Shown: piece after piece, positions 25,201 through 38,965 of the stretch
How positions within the stretch are numbered: position 1 is the stretch's first letter
Layout of the letters: every line of letters starts with the position of its first letter
Source: Cinnamomum chago
Taxonomy: Eukaryota > Streptophyta > Magnoliopsida > Laurales > Lauraceae
Direction: 5' to 3'
Length of the DNA: 64,000 bases
Assembly (NCBI GenBank): GCA_038049695.1
Contig: CP142456.1
Location: 65,747,922 to 65,811,921, forward strand
Translations under genes and position numbers: made by a program
Notes under the pieces: model-generated
What the model was told of the DNA's origin: nothing
Database searches by the model: none
What the model saw: the letters and a program-made list of their open reading frames with translations, nothing else

Positions 25201-26437
25201 AGAGGAGTAATTGCAGCACAGATTCAGCCCAGCAGTGAAGTGAAGAATAAGAAGAAGAAGAAGAAGAAGAAAAAGAATCCAGCAGTAGCTTCAAGATGGA
25301 CTTACAGCAACAGCAACAGTCCAGCAGAGTAGTGGTTCCAGCAGAGAACCACCACAGCAACTGGAAAATGAAATGAGAAGGGAAGATGGGGTAATAACAG
25401 CAGCTCTTGGAAAATTCCAGCAGAGTGACAGTTGCAGAGAAATGAAGAGAGGAATAGGAAGATGGAGCAGCAACTATAATACTTCCTCTCAGCACAGAAA
25501 TCAGAACTCCAGCAAAGTAACAGGGCTGGATGAGGGGAAATGAGAGAAAGGGAAAAGAGAGAAATGAAGAAGATGAAGGGGTGGCTGCAGCAGTAGTTCT
25601 TCAAGGTGAGGTTCCAGCAGTCACAGCAGCCCAGGTGGATTTCCAGCAATTTCTCCAACACAACAGAGAAGCTGGAGATGGTGTAGTAGCTGCCACTGGA
25701 AAGATGTCCCAGCACAGAGTCTGTAGCTCAGGTGAATGAGGAAGAAGAAGAAGTAGAAGAAGACAGCCACAGCAGCAACAATCTCAGCTCAGAAGTGGAG
25801 AAGAAGAATAGAAAGAAGGAGCACAGCAGCTGAGTAGTGGTTTTCAAGAAGATAGTCTCCAGCACAGTCTCAATGGAACTCTTTGCTCAACGTGGGAGAG
25901 GAAATGAAGGGAAGGGGCAGTTGGGCTGGAGGTTTTCTTGGGATTAGGGCTCTCCTTGGGGATAAGAGATTATTTATAGTTTTAGTGGGGAGTGATTAGG
26001 GACCATAATACCCTTAGGGTTTAATGGGATTAGGGTTAGGGTTTGAGGCTAATCTGGTCTTTTGGTTAGGAAGCTTCTAGAGAGAGAGGGCACCTTTCTT
26101 AGCACTAAACCCACACTAATTAACTTAATTAAACTTAACTAAGGACCCACCTACACTAATAGCCTAGGATTAACTCATACACCCAACTAACCTAGTCTAA
26201 CCAAAAATCTTAGGAGATCTAACTAGTCAATCTAATTAGCCCCTAATTAGCCCAAATAAATCAGTAATTAACAATGATTAGCCATAATTAGCAATAATTA
26301 GCGAAGATTAGCAAAGATTAGCAAAGATTAGTAGAGATAGTAGTAATTAGCAATAATTAACCAATAATTAACATAGATTAGCATAAATTAGTCTATAAAG
26401 TAGTATTTAGAGGGCCCACCAAGGGTGGGACCTCACA
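22256..26437 (-). repeat. LTR3 (4182 bp)
   Basis: Shared LTR between internal regions 2 and 3. It is 15 bp longer than LTR1 and LTR2 because of an extra GAAGAAG-type segment near 25741, which LTR4 and LTR5 share. It has two AGCAAAGATT units. It also shares a CAATCAAGTG variant near 23161 with LTR4 only. Confidence 0.93.
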
Positions 26438-26452
26438 TCATTCCCTCCTTTT
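26438..26452 (-). other. Polypurine tract 3
   Basis: Same purine run as the other internal regions, abutting the right edge of LTR3 and overlapping the end of pol. Confidence 0.85.
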
Positions 26453-29400
26453 AAAACATTTGTCCTCAAATGTAAAAACAAAGTTAGAACATACCTGAGG
26501 TAGAAGATGTGGATAGTCCTTCTCCACCTGGTCGCGTAGCTCCCACGTAGCCTCCTCCGGAGTGTGATGCTCCCACTGAACCTTCACCCAATGAATGGTT
26601 CGGGTCCGGAGCACCTGCTCCTTGGTGTCGATGATCGCGACTGGCCTGGCGACGTACGAAGCATCCGGCTGGATGTTGAGCGGCTCGTGATAAAGAATGT
26701 GGGTCGGGTCCTCCACATACTTCTTCAGCATGGAGACGTGGAACACGTCATGCACTCCCGAAAGCTCTGGCGGTAGCTGAAGCTTGTAGGTGACGTCTCC
26801 AACTCTCGATCTGATCTCGAAGGGTCCAACATATCTCCGCGCTAGCTTACCCTTCTCACCAAATCTCAGGGTACCTCTAGCTGGAGAAACCTTCAGGAAA
26901 ACTCTGTCTCCCTTCTCGAACTCGAGCGGTCTGCGTCGATTGTCTGCATAGCTCTTCTGTCTGCTGCGGCTGACCTTCAGGTTCTCAACTATCTGCCGAA
27001 CCTTCTCGCTGGTGTCGCTGACTATGGATGGACCATGGAAGCTCCTGACACCAACTTCTTCCCAGCAAACTGGGGTCTTGCATCTCCTCCCGTACAAAGC
27101 CTCGTACGGTGCCATCTTGATGCTCGCATGGAAGCTGTTGTTGTAGGCGAACTCGCAGAGTGGCAAGGAATCCTCCCAGTTCTCCTTGAAGTCCAAGACA
27201 CAGGCTCTCAACATGTCCTCTAGTGTCTGGTTGGTGCGCTCTGTCTGCCCGTCTGTCTGAGGATGATAGGCTGTGCTGAAGCTCAACTTGGTGCCCAAGG
27301 CCTGCTGAAGACTCTCCCAGAAGTGCGAAGTGAATCGCGGGTCTCTGTCTGAAACTATCGAAGCTGGAACTCCGTGCAACGAGACAATCCGGTCGACGTA
27401 CAGCTTAGCAAGGACGTCGAGTCCTGCTCTCATCGACACTGGCAAGAAATGAGCTGACTTAGTCAGCCGGTCCACGATCACCCAAATGTCGTCGTGGCGT
27501 CTCCTGGTGGCTGGAAGTCCTGAGATGAAGTCCATGGTGATATGCTCCCACTTCCACTGAGGGATCTCAAGCTGATGAAGTAGTCCTGGCGGCTTCTGGT
27601 GTTCGACCTTGATCTGCTGGCATGTCAAACACTTGGAGACATAGCGAGCTATCTCCTTCTTCATGTTGTTCCACCAGTAGTAGCTCCTCAGCTTCTGGTA
27701 CATCTTGGTGCTGCCGGGGTGAATCGAGTATCTGCTGTGGTGTGCATCTGCAAGAATCTCGTCCTTCAGCTCCTGGATATCTGGCACGCACAATCTGTCC
27801 TGATAGTAGAGCACTCCTCCAATCAACCTGAACTCTGGGCTCTGGTCAATCTGCTCGATCACTCTGACAAGCTTGGGATCGTTGCGTTGACTGTCCTTGA
27901 CCTTGCCTAGCAACTCTGGTTCCCACGCTGACATGGTAGCAAGCAAGACTCTCTCGCTGAGCGGCTGAAATTGAACGTCTAAGCTGCTGAAGACGTCGGT
28001 CCACACACCCTCCGCTGCTAGAAAACTGACGAGGGCGGTCTTCCTGCTCAAAGCGTCCGCTACGACGTTCGCCTTACCAGGATGGTATTTGATAGGGAAG
28101 TCGTAGTCCTTGATGTACTCCATCCATCTCCTCTGCCGGTTGTTGAGGTCGTTCTGCGTGAACAGGTACTGCAAACTACGATGATCTGAGTGCACCTCGA
28201 ACTTCTCGCCGTAGAGGTAGTGCCGCCACAACTTCAAGGCAAAAACGACTGCTGCAAGCTCCAAGTCGTGAGTGGCGTACTTCTTCTCGTGCTCCTTCAA
28301 CTGGCGCGATCCATAGGCAATAACCTTGCCCTCCTGCATCAGAACACATCCAAGACCGGTCCCTGAAGCGTCGGTGAAGACTACGAATCCACCACTGCCG
28401 GAAGGCAAAGACAAGATCGGTGCTGTCGTCAATCTCTCCTTCAGCTCTTGAAAGCTGTTCTCACAAGCATCGGACCATACGAACGGTACATCCTTCCGTG
28501 TCAGCTTGGTCAACGGTGCTGAGATCGTGGAGAAACTCTTGACGAATCTGCGGTAGTAGCCTGCTAAACCAAGGAAACTCCTGATCTCTGTGGCGTTCTT
28601 TGGTCTTGCCCAGTTCGTCACTGCTTCTATCTTCGCTGGATCCACTGCTAGTCCATCTTTGGAGATGATGTGTCCAAGGAAGACTACCTGCTCCAACCAA
28701 AACTCGCACTTGCTGAGCTTCGCGTACAACTGGTTGTCGCGCAACAACTGTAGAGACGTCCTCAAATGCTGCTCGTGCTCCTCTCCGGTCTTTGAGTAGA
28801 CCAAAACATCGTCGATGAAGACCACTGTGAAGCTGTCGAGGTGCGGAGCGAAGATCTTGTTCATCAGGGTCATGAACACTGCTGGTGCATTCGTCAACCC
28901 GAACGGCATCACAAGAAACTCGTAATGGCCATAGCGGGATCGGAACGCTGTCTTCTGCACATCCTGATCTCTGACTCGCAGCTGATGGTACCCCGACCTC
29001 AAGTCTATCTTCGAAAAGAACTGCGCACCCTGAAGCTGGTCGAAAAGCTCGTCGATCCGGGGAAGAGGATACTTGTTCTTCACCGTTGCCTGGTTCAACT
29101 GCCGGTAGTCGATGCACATCCTCATCCATCCATCCTTCTTCTTCACGAAGAGAACTGGTGCGCCCCATGGCGACACGCTCGGCCTGATGAAGGCTTTCTC
29201 TAGCAATTCCTCCAACTGAGTCTTCAACTCTCGCAGCTCTGCTGGAGCCATGAGATAGGGAGCTCTCGAAATCGGTGCCGTGCCTGGTGCAAGCTCGATG
29301 GTGAAGTCGATCTCTCGAACAGGCGGTAATCCAGGGATCTCGTCGGGAAACACATCTGGAAACTCGCAAACAACCGGAATCTCCTCGACTCTCTTAGACT

Positions 29401-29923
29401 CTTTGTCCTCTGAGACGAATGCGATGTAGCCCTCGCAACCTGATTTCATCAGTCTCTCGGCTTTCAGTGCCGATATCATCCGAACGCTAGGTGATCTCCT
29501 CTCACCCACAAACTCGATCGCGTCATCTGATCCGTCGATGGAGAGTCTGACTGTCTTCCGGAAGCAATCCATCACTGCTCGGTATCTGGCCAACCAGTCC
29601 ATCCCCAAAATGACGTCGAAGTCATGCATGGGTAGCACGATCAGATCTGCAAGCAAAATGCACTCCCCGATCTGCACTCGGCATCTGGGGTGGTAAGTCT
29701 GACACACCACACTCCTACCCATCGGAGTGGACACAACTAAGGTGCAGGGCATAGCCTCACCTACTCCACCAAAGACTAAAGTAAAGGCAGACGACACAAA
29801 CGAATGTGTCGCCCCTGGATCTAACAACACTCTAGCAGGGTGATCACAAACAGAAAGGGTACCTTCCACGACGTTGCCTGCTGCCTCTGCCTCCTCGTGA
29901 GTCAACGCGAAAGCTCGCCCCAC
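26438..29923 (-). CDS. pol: Pol polyprotein, internal region 3
   Basis: 1161 residues, looks whole, with the same predicted protein as internal region 1: protease, reverse transcriptase, RNase H, zinc-binding and DD35E integrase, and a chromodomain-like tail. Spacing to its gag is the same as in the other units. Confidence 0.95.
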   Translation of the reverse strand: MGRAFALTHEEAEAAGNVVEGTLSVCDHPARVLLDPGATHSFVSSAFTLVFGGVGEAMPCTLVVSTPMGRSVVCQTYHPRCRVQIGECILLADLIVLPMHDFDVILGMDWLARYRAVMDCFRKTVRLSIDGSDDAIEFVGERRSPSVRMISALKAERLMKSGCEGYIAFVSEDKESKRVEEIPVVCEFPDVFPDEIPGLPPVREIDFTIELAPGTAPISRAPYLMAPAELRELKTQLEELLEKAFIRPSVSPWGAPVLFVKKKDGWMRMCIDYRQLNQATVKNKYPLPRIDELFDQLQGAQFFSKIDLRSGYHQLRVRDQDVQKTAFRSRYGHYEFLVMPFGLTNAPAVFMTLMNKIFAPHLDSFTVVFIDDVLVYSKTGEEHEQHLRTSLQLLRDNQLYAKLSKCEFWLEQVVFLGHIISKDGLAVDPAKIEAVTNWARPKNATEIRSFLGLAGYYRRFVKSFSTISAPLTKLTRKDVPFVWSDACENSFQELKERLTTAPILSLPSGSGGFVVFTDASGTGLGCVLMQEGKVIAYGSRQLKEHEKKYATHDLELAAVVFALKLWRHYLYGEKFEVHSDHRSLQYLFTQNDLNNRQRRWMEYIKDYDFPIKYHPGKANVVADALSRKTALVSFLAAEGVWTDVFSSLDVQFQPLSERVLLATMSAWEPELLGKVKDSQRNDPKLVRVIEQIDQSPEFRLIGGVLYYQDRLCVPDIQELKDEILADAHHSRYSIHPGSTKMYQKLRSYYWWNNMKKEIARYVSKCLTCQQIKVEHQKPPGLLHQLEIPQWKWEHITMDFISGLPATRRRHDDIWVIVDRLTKSAHFLPVSMRAGLDVLAKLYVDRIVSLHGVPASIVSDRDPRFTSHFWESLQQALGTKLSFSTAYHPQTDGQTERTNQTLEDMLRACVLDFKENWEDSLPLCEFAYNNSFHASIKMAPYEALYGRRCKTPVCWEEVGVRSFHGPSIVSDTSEKVRQIVENLKVSRSRQKSYADNRRRPLEFEKGDRVFLKVSPARGTLRFGEKGKLARRYVGPFEIRSRVGDVTYKLQLPPELSGVHDVFHVSMLKKYVEDPTHILYHEPLNIQPDASYVARPVAIIDTKEQVLRTRTIHWVKVQWEHHTPEEATWELRDQVEKDYPHLLPQVCSNFVFTFEDKCFKRRE

Positions 29924-29935
29924 AGCCTGGGGTCT

Positions 29936-31117
29936 CTAGTGATGATGCTGCTGGCCCTGGTGCCTCTGATGACGTCCACGCTGGAAAGGCTGCCCTCTAG
30001 GCTGCTGAGGTCCACGTGCCTGCTGCTGCTGGGCACGGTACTGCTGCTGCGGTGGAAGGGCAGCCTGACGGGCGGGCTGAGCCGCTGGAGCTGGGGCTGG
30101 AGCTGCCGAAGGTGCGGGAAGTCGAAGCATCTGAGGCTGACCTCCACGGAGCGGGCAATACCTGGAGATATGCCCTGGCTCTCCACAGTCGTAGCACACT
30201 CGGGGTCCATGCTGCGGCTGCTGCTGCTGACGATGCTGATGCTGAGGCTGGAACTGCCCTGCCGGCCTCTGCCTCTGAAATGGCTGCAGCTGTCGTAGAG
30301 GCATGGGTTGCTGCCTGATCGGAGTGATCCGGAGTCGCTTCTGCTGGCGAATGGATTCTAGCCGCTGGAGTTGCTCCTCTGCCCAGAAAGCTCTCCTCAA
30401 AGCCTCCTCGTAGGTAGGCAGCTCGATGTAGGTCATGGCTATCTGGATCTCCTCGCTGAGACCGTCGACGAACCGCCGAACCCTCTCGGCCTCTGACGTG
30501 AGCAGCGCCTCTGCAAACCGGGACAGCTGGGTGAAGCGAACCTCGTACTGCGAGACTGTCATGCTACCCTGAACGAGAGTCTGGAACTCCCGGAGCTTAC
30601 GCTCTCTGACGTGAGTGGGGATGAACTTCCGGAGGAAGTCAGTCTTGAAGGCAGTCCATGCTACCTCGTCCCCAATCTCCTCATAGGGCCTCTGCATGGT
30701 CCTCCACCAATCCTCCGCCACGCCGCGGAACATGTAAGCCGCTAACTGCACTCTCTGGCGCCCCGAGCACTCGAAGACTCGGAAGATCTTCTCCATCCGG
30801 ACGATCCAGTCGTCCGCCACCATAGGGTCGTCTGCTCCCGTGAACTCAGGCGGTCCCCTTTTGAGGAACCTCTCAAAGATAAGGTTCGGGTCTGCCCCCC
30901 GAACCGGCACATCCCCGGGGGCTGGCGGAGCCACCTTATCAATAACATCCAGGACCTGCGCCTGAAACTGCGCAAAATCCTCTGTCTGCCTCTGGTGAGC
31001 TGCGGTCTGGGCCTCCTGAGAAGCAAGGAAGGCCTGGAGAAATCTCTCGAAACGACGCTCATGGGCGGACAGCTCGTCGATAGCTATCGTCTCTGGTGGT
31101 GGACCGCCTCCAGACAT
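29936..31117 (-). CDS. gag: Gag protein, internal region 3
   Basis: 393 residues, same protein as the other gag copies; capsid domain, one CCHC knuckle, Gln/Pro-rich tail. It looks whole. Confidence 0.93.
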   Translation of the reverse strand: MSGGGPPPETIAIDELSAHERRFERFLQAFLASQEAQTAAHQRQTEDFAQFQAQVLDVIDKVAPPAPGDVPVRGADPNLIFERFLKRGPPEFTGADDPMVADDWIVRMEKIFRVFECSGRQRVQLAAYMFRGVAEDWWRTMQRPYEEIGDEVAWTAFKTDFLRKFIPTHVRERKLREFQTLVQGSMTVSQYEVRFTQLSRFAEALLTSEAERVRRFVDGLSEEIQIAMTYIELPTYEEALRRAFWAEEQLQRLESIRQQKRLRITPIRQQPMPLRQLQPFQRQRPAGQFQPQHQHRQQQQPQHGPRVCYDCGEPGHISRYCPLRGGQPQMLRLPAPSAAPAPAPAAQPARQAALPPQQQYRAQQQQARGPQQPRGQPFQRGRHQRHQGQQHHH

Positions 31118-31268
31118 CTGTCATGAAAAAGAACCTGTGTCAATTTAAATCCAAAACCTAAAACTATACTGACTCTACCCAATCCATCGTCCTCACACGT
31201 ATCCCGTTACTCGAATCCTCACTACGTCCTATGGTTTCTAGTGTGTTTTATTTCCTAGAGACCAGCTC

Positions 31269-31280
31269 GCTCTGATACCA
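31269..31280 (-). other. Primer binding site, internal region 3
   Basis: Minus strand TGGTATCAGAGC, five bases from the LTR4 edge at 31286. Confidence 0.88.
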
Positions 31281-31285
31281 TAAAA

Positions 31286-34200
31286 TGTAACGCCCCAATT
31301 CCGGATACCGATATACTCGTTCGACTACCCGAAATTGGCGCGCTACTTCCCGGAAAATCCGAGAACTTCCAAGATCGTAGGTCGCAGTGAGGTCCAATTT
31401 AAAACTTTTTGACCAACATAATTATAACATGTAATATTGCGGAAGCATAACGATTTAAACAAAACGAAAGCAATAGGTATCGATGTATATATTAAGTTTG
31501 AGCAGAACATTTGTCTAATTAAAATGGTTCAATGTTAATCAAAGTTATACATTTCCATTCTACCCTTCTCACTACAGAATATCTCTCCAAAACCCAAAAT
31601 AAACAAAGTCCCTCAAAACCCATGTGGATACTCCTCGCCCTCCGGCTCGACATCCGTGTCGGCCGGGCCCCACGCGTACTCTCCTGCAACGGGTGCCTCG
31701 ACTACAGCTAGTGTGTCATCTGAAATCTCGGGATCAAGGCCTAAGCACCAATGAATGGGTCAGATCTAAACGATCTGACAAGATACAGCATACTACTAAC
31801 ATAGAACATATATATCAAAGGAAATAAAGACGAGTACATAAATTAAATGAATAGCAAGGGAAATGAACTAAGCAGGTGTGCATGATAATCATAAGGAACT
31901 AAGATAAATAGAAACATCTAAACTACTGTAAACAAAGGGGCACATTCACACGAGCTGGAATACCGCGGGATATTATGCCGCGGCCCTCCCATACTGAACA
32001 CAGTTGCGGCGGGGAAATCTCACCAGTGGGAATAACTAATCCCAAATCTCACTCATCATCTCATCACCTCAACACTCCAGATCGGCACGGTATCACACCG
32101 TCCGTCTCAACCACACAGCTCATCATGATGGCTCCTCAACACTCAACTAGCTCCTACCGAGGATGATCAGTCCACAGGCTGAGCTTAAATCAATCAAGTG
32201 AATGTTCATGCCGACTCGAGAATAACTCTAAGGTCTGTGTCTGTCTAGGCTTTGCCTTGCGTGAACAAGGTCCTAACAATATCTCTAAGAGGTCTACATA
32301 TCTCAATACAGTCTCTGGATCTCATTCAAGGTCCAGGCCCACTCGTTGGATCCATACCAAGGCCCATCAGTACATGGCCTGGTCTAAACCGTCCAAACGA
32401 GGCAACTAATCCATCTATTACTGATAACAGTTCCATTACAATCCATAACAGCTTAACAGTCCAATAAGAACTACCTCTTCCAGCTAAAGGGTTCACATCT
32501 CCACACTTAGGCCCAATAAGGGCCCGCCTAGACACAGACACGGGTCAATGATCTCTGAAACCACATTATCGGGTCACCTCTAGATACCCTAGGTTCAGGT
32601 CTTCCAATTATGTTTAATTAACAGTAAACATCTAATCTAAAGATCTAAGAATGACAGAACAATAATAAGGAAGTATGAACTTCAACATAGGAATCAAAAG
32701 GGAAATCCAACGGTCCAATCCTAGGTAATGGGCCACTTTAAGTTCGGGTCTATCTCCGGTAATTCGATCTCTAAACGATGTCATTAATGCCGTAAAATAT
32801 TGTATTTGGTGCTTAGTTGATTAAGGGCATTGTTGACAACTCTTAGAGGTCGAATCATCTTAGATTATCAACCAAAACACTAAACAGTGGTCCCAGCGAG
32901 TCAAGGTTGAGCCACACCGTTGACTCGGGCTTAGGACACTGATAAATACTCATTTGGATGGTCAATGGGCCCCACAACTGATCATATCTCCTAAATGTTG
33001 AAAGATGGAAAATCAGGGTTTTCCAGGTGAACCTGATGTGCTGTGAGCTCGGTTGATTTCCTGGCCTAGAAGATCAACCGAGTGCACTAACTAATCTAAA
33101 TCAGGCTTCCTGGACAACTCAATTCGTTTCCAAAGGTTTCCAGCGTGTTCGGTCAAACCCCTGGCCTGGGTGATTGATCGAATACTCCAAAAACCTTAGA
33201 AATGGTTGATGTCCCAGCCTTAAACATTATCTAAAGTAAAAATCCTAATATCAAGTCAATCTAGGTGTAAAGGGTCCAAGTTCCGGTTGGAAAAAACCGA
33301 CTTTCAGTCACTTCTTGCACTAAGAGTATGCACCAGGTCAACAGGTGCAAGACCGGGTCAACCTGGCCATTTAGAATGAGTTTTATGCAAGAAATGGCTG
33401 AGGGCCAATTTTTCCAAGATTTTCCAGTGTGGCCGGTTATCCTGGGCGGGTCCCTGGTTAACCTGCCCTACATGGACTCAGCCTGCAGAAGGAAAACATC
33501 TGGGAGCAGGATTTCTGCAAAGTGCAGTTTGGCCGGTTAACCGGCCTGCAGGGCCCGGTTAACCGGCTGACCTGCAGCATGCCCCTGCAGAAGAATAACT
33601 GGGAGCTATGATTTTCCCATTTCTGCAATTTCAGTGTGGCCGGTTGACCGGCCTGCAAAGCCCGGTCTACCGGCTACACTGCCGGTTAACCAGCCGGTCT
33701 ACCGGCACCCTGAAACGGGAGAAATCCCAATTGATGTAACCTTTCTGTTTTGCCTCCTTTTACACCCAAATCACTTCCAATCACTTCCAAACTTCACCAA
33801 CACCATTCTAAACATAAAATGACTCCATAACCATCCATCCATCACCTTATGGCCCACTGATCTTCCAAATGGGGGGTGAAAACCCCCATCCATCAGTGAC
33901 CTTTCATCCAAAACACAAAACAGAGCTCAAAGGAAATCTAACATTTAACTGAACATATTATGAACTGAAATGGAATCACAGAAATAACCACACATCCTAA
34001 GTTAGTAGTTTGATGCACTTGCCTTTTTAGCTTGAGATAGAGAGAGGTTTGTGAAGAGAAATCCCAACCCAGCAGTGAAGAAGAGGAAATAAATCCCAGC
34101 TGCTGTAGCAGAGTGTAGCAGCAGCTCCAAATAGTCCCAGCACAATTGAAATGGTCCCAGTTCCAGGGAGAAGAAGAGATATGGCAGCTGTAGCTCCTTA

Positions 34201-35467
34201 AATGAAGAATTCCAGCACAACAGAGAAGGAAGAGGAGTAATTGCAGCACAGATTCAGCCCAGCAGTGAAGTGAAGAATAAGAAGAAGAAGAAGAAGAAGA
34301 AAAAGAATCCAGCAGTAGCTTCAAGATGGACTTACAGCAACAGCAACAGTCCAGCAGAGTAGTGGTTCCAGCAGAGAACCACCACAGCAACTGGAAAATG
34401 AAATGAGAAGGGAAGATGGGGTAATAACAGCAGCTCTTGGAAAATTCCAGCAGAGTGACAGTTGCAGAGAAATGAAGAGAGGAATAGGAAGATGGAGCAG
34501 CAACTATAATACTTCCTCTCAGCACAGAAATCAGAACTCCAGCAAAGTAACAGGGCTGGATGAGGGGAAATGAGAGAAAGGGAAAAGAGAGAAATGAAGA
34601 AGATGAAGGGGTGGCTGCAGCAGTAGTTCTTCAAGGTGAGGTTCCAGCAGTCACAGCAGCCCAGGTGGATTTCCAGCAATTTCTCCAACACAACAGAGAA
34701 GCTGGAGATGGTGTAGTAGCTGCCACTGGAAAGATGTCCCAGCACAGAGTCTGTAGCTCAGGTGAATGAGGAAGAAGAAGAAGTAGAAGAAGACAGCCAC
34801 AGCAGCAACAATCTCAGCTCAGAAGTGGAGAAGAAGAATAGAAAGAAGGAGCACAGCAGCTGAGTAGTGGTTTTCAAGAAGATAGTCTCCAGCACAGTCT
34901 CAATGGAACTCTTTGCTCAACGTGGGAGAGGAAATGAAGGGAAGGGGCAGTTGGGCTGGAGGTTTTCTTGGGATTAGGGCTCTCCTTGGGGATAAGAGAT
35001 TATTTATAGTTTTAGTGGGGAGTGATTAGGGACCATAATACCCTTAGGGTTTAATGGGATTAGGGTTAGGGTTTGAGGCTAATCTGGTCTTTTGGTTAGG
35101 AAGCTTCTAGAGAGAGAGGGCACCTTTCTTAGCACTAAACCCACACTAATTAACTTAATTAAACTTAACTAAGGACCCACCTACACTAATAGCCTAGGAT
35201 TAACTCATACACCCAACTAACCTAGTCTAACCAAAAATCTTAGGAGATCTAACTAGTCAATCTAATTAGCCCCTAATTAGCCCAAATAAATCAGTAATTA
35301 ACAATGATTAGCCATAATTAGCAATAATTAGCGAAGATTAGCAAAGATTAGCAAAGATTAGTAGAGATAGTAGTAATTAGCAATAATTAACCAATAATTA
35401 ACATAGATTAGCATAAATTAGTCTATAAAGTAGTATTTAGAGGGCCCACCAAGGGTGGGACCTCACA
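31286..35467 (-). repeat. LTR4 (4182 bp)
   Basis: Shared LTR between internal regions 3 and 4. It has the same length and, as far as I could compare, the same sequence as LTR3, including the 15-bp insert, two AGCAAAGATT units and the CAATCAAGTG variant. This marks the LTR3 and LTR4 units as the most recent duplicates. Confidence 0.93.
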
Positions 35468-35482
35468 TCATTCCCTCCTTTT
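35468..35482 (-). other. Polypurine tract 4
   Basis: Same purine run as the other internal regions, abutting the right edge of LTR4 and overlapping the end of pol. Confidence 0.85.
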
Positions 35483-38400
35483 AAAACATTTGTCCTCAAA
35501 TGTAAAAACAAAGTTAGAACATACCTGAGGTAGAAGATGTGGATAGTCCTTCTCCACCTGGTCGCGTAGCTCCCACGTAGCCTCCTCCGGAGTGTGATGC
35601 TCCCACTGAACCTTCACCCAATGAATGGTTCGGGTCCGGAGCACCTGCTCCTTGGTGTCGATGATCGCGACTGGCCTGGCGACGTACGAAGCATCCGGCT
35701 GGATGTTGAGCGGCTCGTGATAAAGAATGTGGGTCGGGTCCTCCACATACTTCTTCAGCATGGAGACGTGGAACACGTCATGCACTCCCGAAAGCTCTGG
35801 CGGTAGCTGAAGCTTGTAGGTGACGTCTCCAACTCTCGATCTGATCTCGAAGGGTCCAACATATCTCCGCGCTAGCTTACCCTTCTCACCAAATCTCAGG
35901 GTACCTCTAGCTGGAGAAACCTTCAGGAAAACTCTGTCTCCCTTCTCGAACTCGAGCGGTCTGCGTCGATTGTCTGCATAGCTCTTCTGTCTGCTGCGGC
36001 TGACCTTCAGGTTCTCAACTATCTGCCGAACCTTCTCGCTGGTGTCGCTGACTATGGATGGACCATGGAAGCTCCTGACACCAACTTCTTCCCAGCAAAC
36101 TGGGGTCTTGCATCTCCTCCCGTACAAAGCCTCGTACGGTGCCATCTTGATGCTCGCATGGAAGCTGTTGTTGTAGGCGAACTCGCAGAGTGGCAAGGAA
36201 TCCTCCCAGTTCTCCTTGAAGTCCAAGACACAGGCTCTCAACATGTCCTCTAGTGTCTGGTTGGTGCGCTCTGTCTGCCCGTCTGTCTGAGGATGATAGG
36301 CTGTGCTGAAGCTCAACTTGGTGCCCAAGGCCTGCTGAAGACTCTCCCAGAAGTGCGAAGTGAATCGCGGGTCTCTGTCTGAAACTATCGAAGCTGGAAC
36401 TCCGTGCAACGAGACAATCCGGTCGACGTACAGCTTAGCAAGGACGTCGAGTCCTGCTCTCATCGACACTGGCAAGAAATGAGCTGACTTAGTCAGCCGG
36501 TCCACGATCACCCAAATGTCGTCGTGGCGTCTCCTGGTGGCTGGAAGTCCTGAGATGAAGTCCATGGTGATATGCTCCCACTTCCACTGAGGGATCTCAA
36601 GCTGATGAAGTAGTCCTGGCGGCTTCTGGTGTTCGACCTTGATCTGCTGGCATGTCAAACACTTGGAGACATAGCGAGCTATCTCCTTCTTCATGTTGTT
36701 CCACCAGTAGTAGCTCCTCAGCTTCTGGTACATCTTGGTGCTGCCGGGGTGAATCGAGTATCTGCTGTGGTGTGCATCTGCAAGAATCTCGTCCTTCAGC
36801 TCCTGGATATCTGGCACGCACAATCTGTCCTGATAGTAGAGCACTCCTCCAATCAACCTGAACTCTGGGCTCTGGTCAATCTGCTCGATCACTCTGACAA
36901 GCTTGGGATCGTTGCGTTGACTGTCCTTGACCTTGCCTAGCAACTCTGGTTCCCACGCTGACATGGTAGCAAGCAAGACTCTCTCGCTGAGCGGCTGAAA
37001 TTGAACGTCTAAGCTGCTGAAGACGTCGGTCCACACACCCTCCGCTGCTAGAAAACTGACGAGGGCGGTCTTCCTGCTCAAAGCGTCCGCTACGACGTTC
37101 GCCTTACCAGGATGGTATTTGATAGGGAAGTCGTAGTCCTTGATGTACTCCATCCATCTCCTCTGCCGGTTGTTGAGGTCGTTCTGCGTGAACAGGTACT
37201 GCAAACTACGATGATCTGAGTGCACCTCGAACTTCTCGCCGTAGAGGTAGTGCCGCCACAACTTCAAGGCAAAAACGACTGCTGCAAGCTCCAAGTCGTG
37301 AGTGGCGTACTTCTTCTCGTGCTCCTTCAACTGGCGCGATCCATAGGCAATAACCTTGCCCTCCTGCATCAGAACACATCCAAGACCGGTCCCTGAAGCG
37401 TCGGTGAAGACTACGAATCCACCACTGCCGGAAGGCAAAGACAAGATCGGTGCTGTCGTCAATCTCTCCTTCAGCTCTTGAAAGCTGTTCTCACAAGCAT
37501 CGGACCATACGAACGGTACATCCTTCCGTGTCAGCTTGGTCAACGGTGCTGAGATCGTGGAGAAACTCTTGACGAATCTGCGGTAGTAGCCTGCTAAACC
37601 AAGGAAACTCCTGATCTCTGTGGCGTTCTTTGGTCTTGCCCAGTTCGTCACTGCTTCTATCTTCGCTGGATCCACTGCTAGTCCATCTTTGGAGATGATG
37701 TGTCCAAGGAAGACTACCTGCTCCAACCAAAACTCGCACTTGCTGAGCTTCGCGTACAACTGGTTGTCGCGCAACAACTGTAGAGACGTCCTCAAATGCT
37801 GCTCGTGCTCCTCTCCGGTCTTTGAGTAGACCAAAACATCGTCGATGAAGACCACTGTGAAGCTGTCGAGGTGCGGAGCGAAGATCTTGTTCATCAGGGT
37901 CATGAACACTGCTGGTGCATTCGTCAACCCGAACGGCATCACAAGAAACTCGTAATGGCCATAGCGGGATCGGAACGCTGTCTTCTGCACATCCTGATCT
38001 CTGACTCGCAGCTGATGGTACCCCGACCTCAAGTCTATCTTCGAAAAGAACTGCGCACCCTGAAGCTGGTCGAAAAGCTCGTCGATCCGGGGAAGAGGAT
38101 ACTTGTTCTTCACCGTTGCCTGGTTCAACTGCCGGTAGTCGATGCACATCCTCATCCATCCATCCTTCTTCTTCACGAAGAGAACTGGTGCGCCCCATGG
38201 CGACACGCTCGGCCTGATGAAGGCTTTCTCTAGCAATTCCTCCAACTGAGTCTTCAACTCTCGCAGCTCTGCTGGAGCCATGAGATAGGGAGCTCTCGAA
38301 ATCGGTGCCGTGCCTGGTGCAAGCTCGATGGTGAAGTCGATCTCTCGAACAGGCGGTAATCCAGGGATCTCGTCGGGAAACACATCTGGAAACTCGCAAA

Positions 38401-38953
38401 CAACCGGAATCTCCTCGACTCTCTTAGACTCTTTGTCCTCTGAGACGAATGCGATGTAGCCCTCGCAACCTGATTTCATCAGTCTCTCGGCTTTCAGTGC
38501 CGATATCATCCGAACGCTAGGTGATCTCCTCTCACCCACAAACTCGATCGCGTCATCTGATCCGTCGATGGAGAGTCTGACTGTCTTCCGGAAGCAATCC
38601 ATCACTGCTCGGTATCTGGCCAACCAGTCCATCCCCAAAATGACGTCGAAGTCATGCATGGGTAGCACGATCAGATCTGCAAGCAAAATGCACTCCCCGA
38701 TCTGCACTCGGCATCTGGGGTGGTAAGTCTGACACACCACACTCCTACCCATCGGAGTGGACACAACTAAGGTGCAGGGCATAGCCTCACCTACTCCACC
38801 AAAGACTAAAGTAAAGGCAGACGACACAAACGAATGTGTCGCCCCTGGATCTAACAACACTCTAGCAGGGTGATCACAAACAGAAAGGGTACCTTCCACG
38901 ACGTTGCCTGCTGCCTCTGCCTCCTCGTGAGTCAACGCGAAAGCTCGCCCCAC
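35468..38953 (-). CDS. pol: Pol polyprotein, internal region 4
   Basis: 1161 residues, looks whole, same predicted protein and domain order as internal regions 1 and 3. Confidence 0.95.
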   Translation of the reverse strand: MGRAFALTHEEAEAAGNVVEGTLSVCDHPARVLLDPGATHSFVSSAFTLVFGGVGEAMPCTLVVSTPMGRSVVCQTYHPRCRVQIGECILLADLIVLPMHDFDVILGMDWLARYRAVMDCFRKTVRLSIDGSDDAIEFVGERRSPSVRMISALKAERLMKSGCEGYIAFVSEDKESKRVEEIPVVCEFPDVFPDEIPGLPPVREIDFTIELAPGTAPISRAPYLMAPAELRELKTQLEELLEKAFIRPSVSPWGAPVLFVKKKDGWMRMCIDYRQLNQATVKNKYPLPRIDELFDQLQGAQFFSKIDLRSGYHQLRVRDQDVQKTAFRSRYGHYEFLVMPFGLTNAPAVFMTLMNKIFAPHLDSFTVVFIDDVLVYSKTGEEHEQHLRTSLQLLRDNQLYAKLSKCEFWLEQVVFLGHIISKDGLAVDPAKIEAVTNWARPKNATEIRSFLGLAGYYRRFVKSFSTISAPLTKLTRKDVPFVWSDACENSFQELKERLTTAPILSLPSGSGGFVVFTDASGTGLGCVLMQEGKVIAYGSRQLKEHEKKYATHDLELAAVVFALKLWRHYLYGEKFEVHSDHRSLQYLFTQNDLNNRQRRWMEYIKDYDFPIKYHPGKANVVADALSRKTALVSFLAAEGVWTDVFSSLDVQFQPLSERVLLATMSAWEPELLGKVKDSQRNDPKLVRVIEQIDQSPEFRLIGGVLYYQDRLCVPDIQELKDEILADAHHSRYSIHPGSTKMYQKLRSYYWWNNMKKEIARYVSKCLTCQQIKVEHQKPPGLLHQLEIPQWKWEHITMDFISGLPATRRRHDDIWVIVDRLTKSAHFLPVSMRAGLDVLAKLYVDRIVSLHGVPASIVSDRDPRFTSHFWESLQQALGTKLSFSTAYHPQTDGQTERTNQTLEDMLRACVLDFKENWEDSLPLCEFAYNNSFHASIKMAPYEALYGRRCKTPVCWEEVGVRSFHGPSIVSDTSEKVRQIVENLKVSRSRQKSYADNRRRPLEFEKGDRVFLKVSPARGTLRFGEKGKLARRYVGPFEIRSRVGDVTYKLQLPPELSGVHDVFHVSMLKKYVEDPTHILYHEPLNIQPDASYVARPVAIIDTKEQVLRTRTIHWVKVQWEHHTPEEATWELRDQVEKDYPHLLPQVCSNFVFTFEDKCFKRRE

Positions 38954-38965
38954 AGCCTGGGGTCT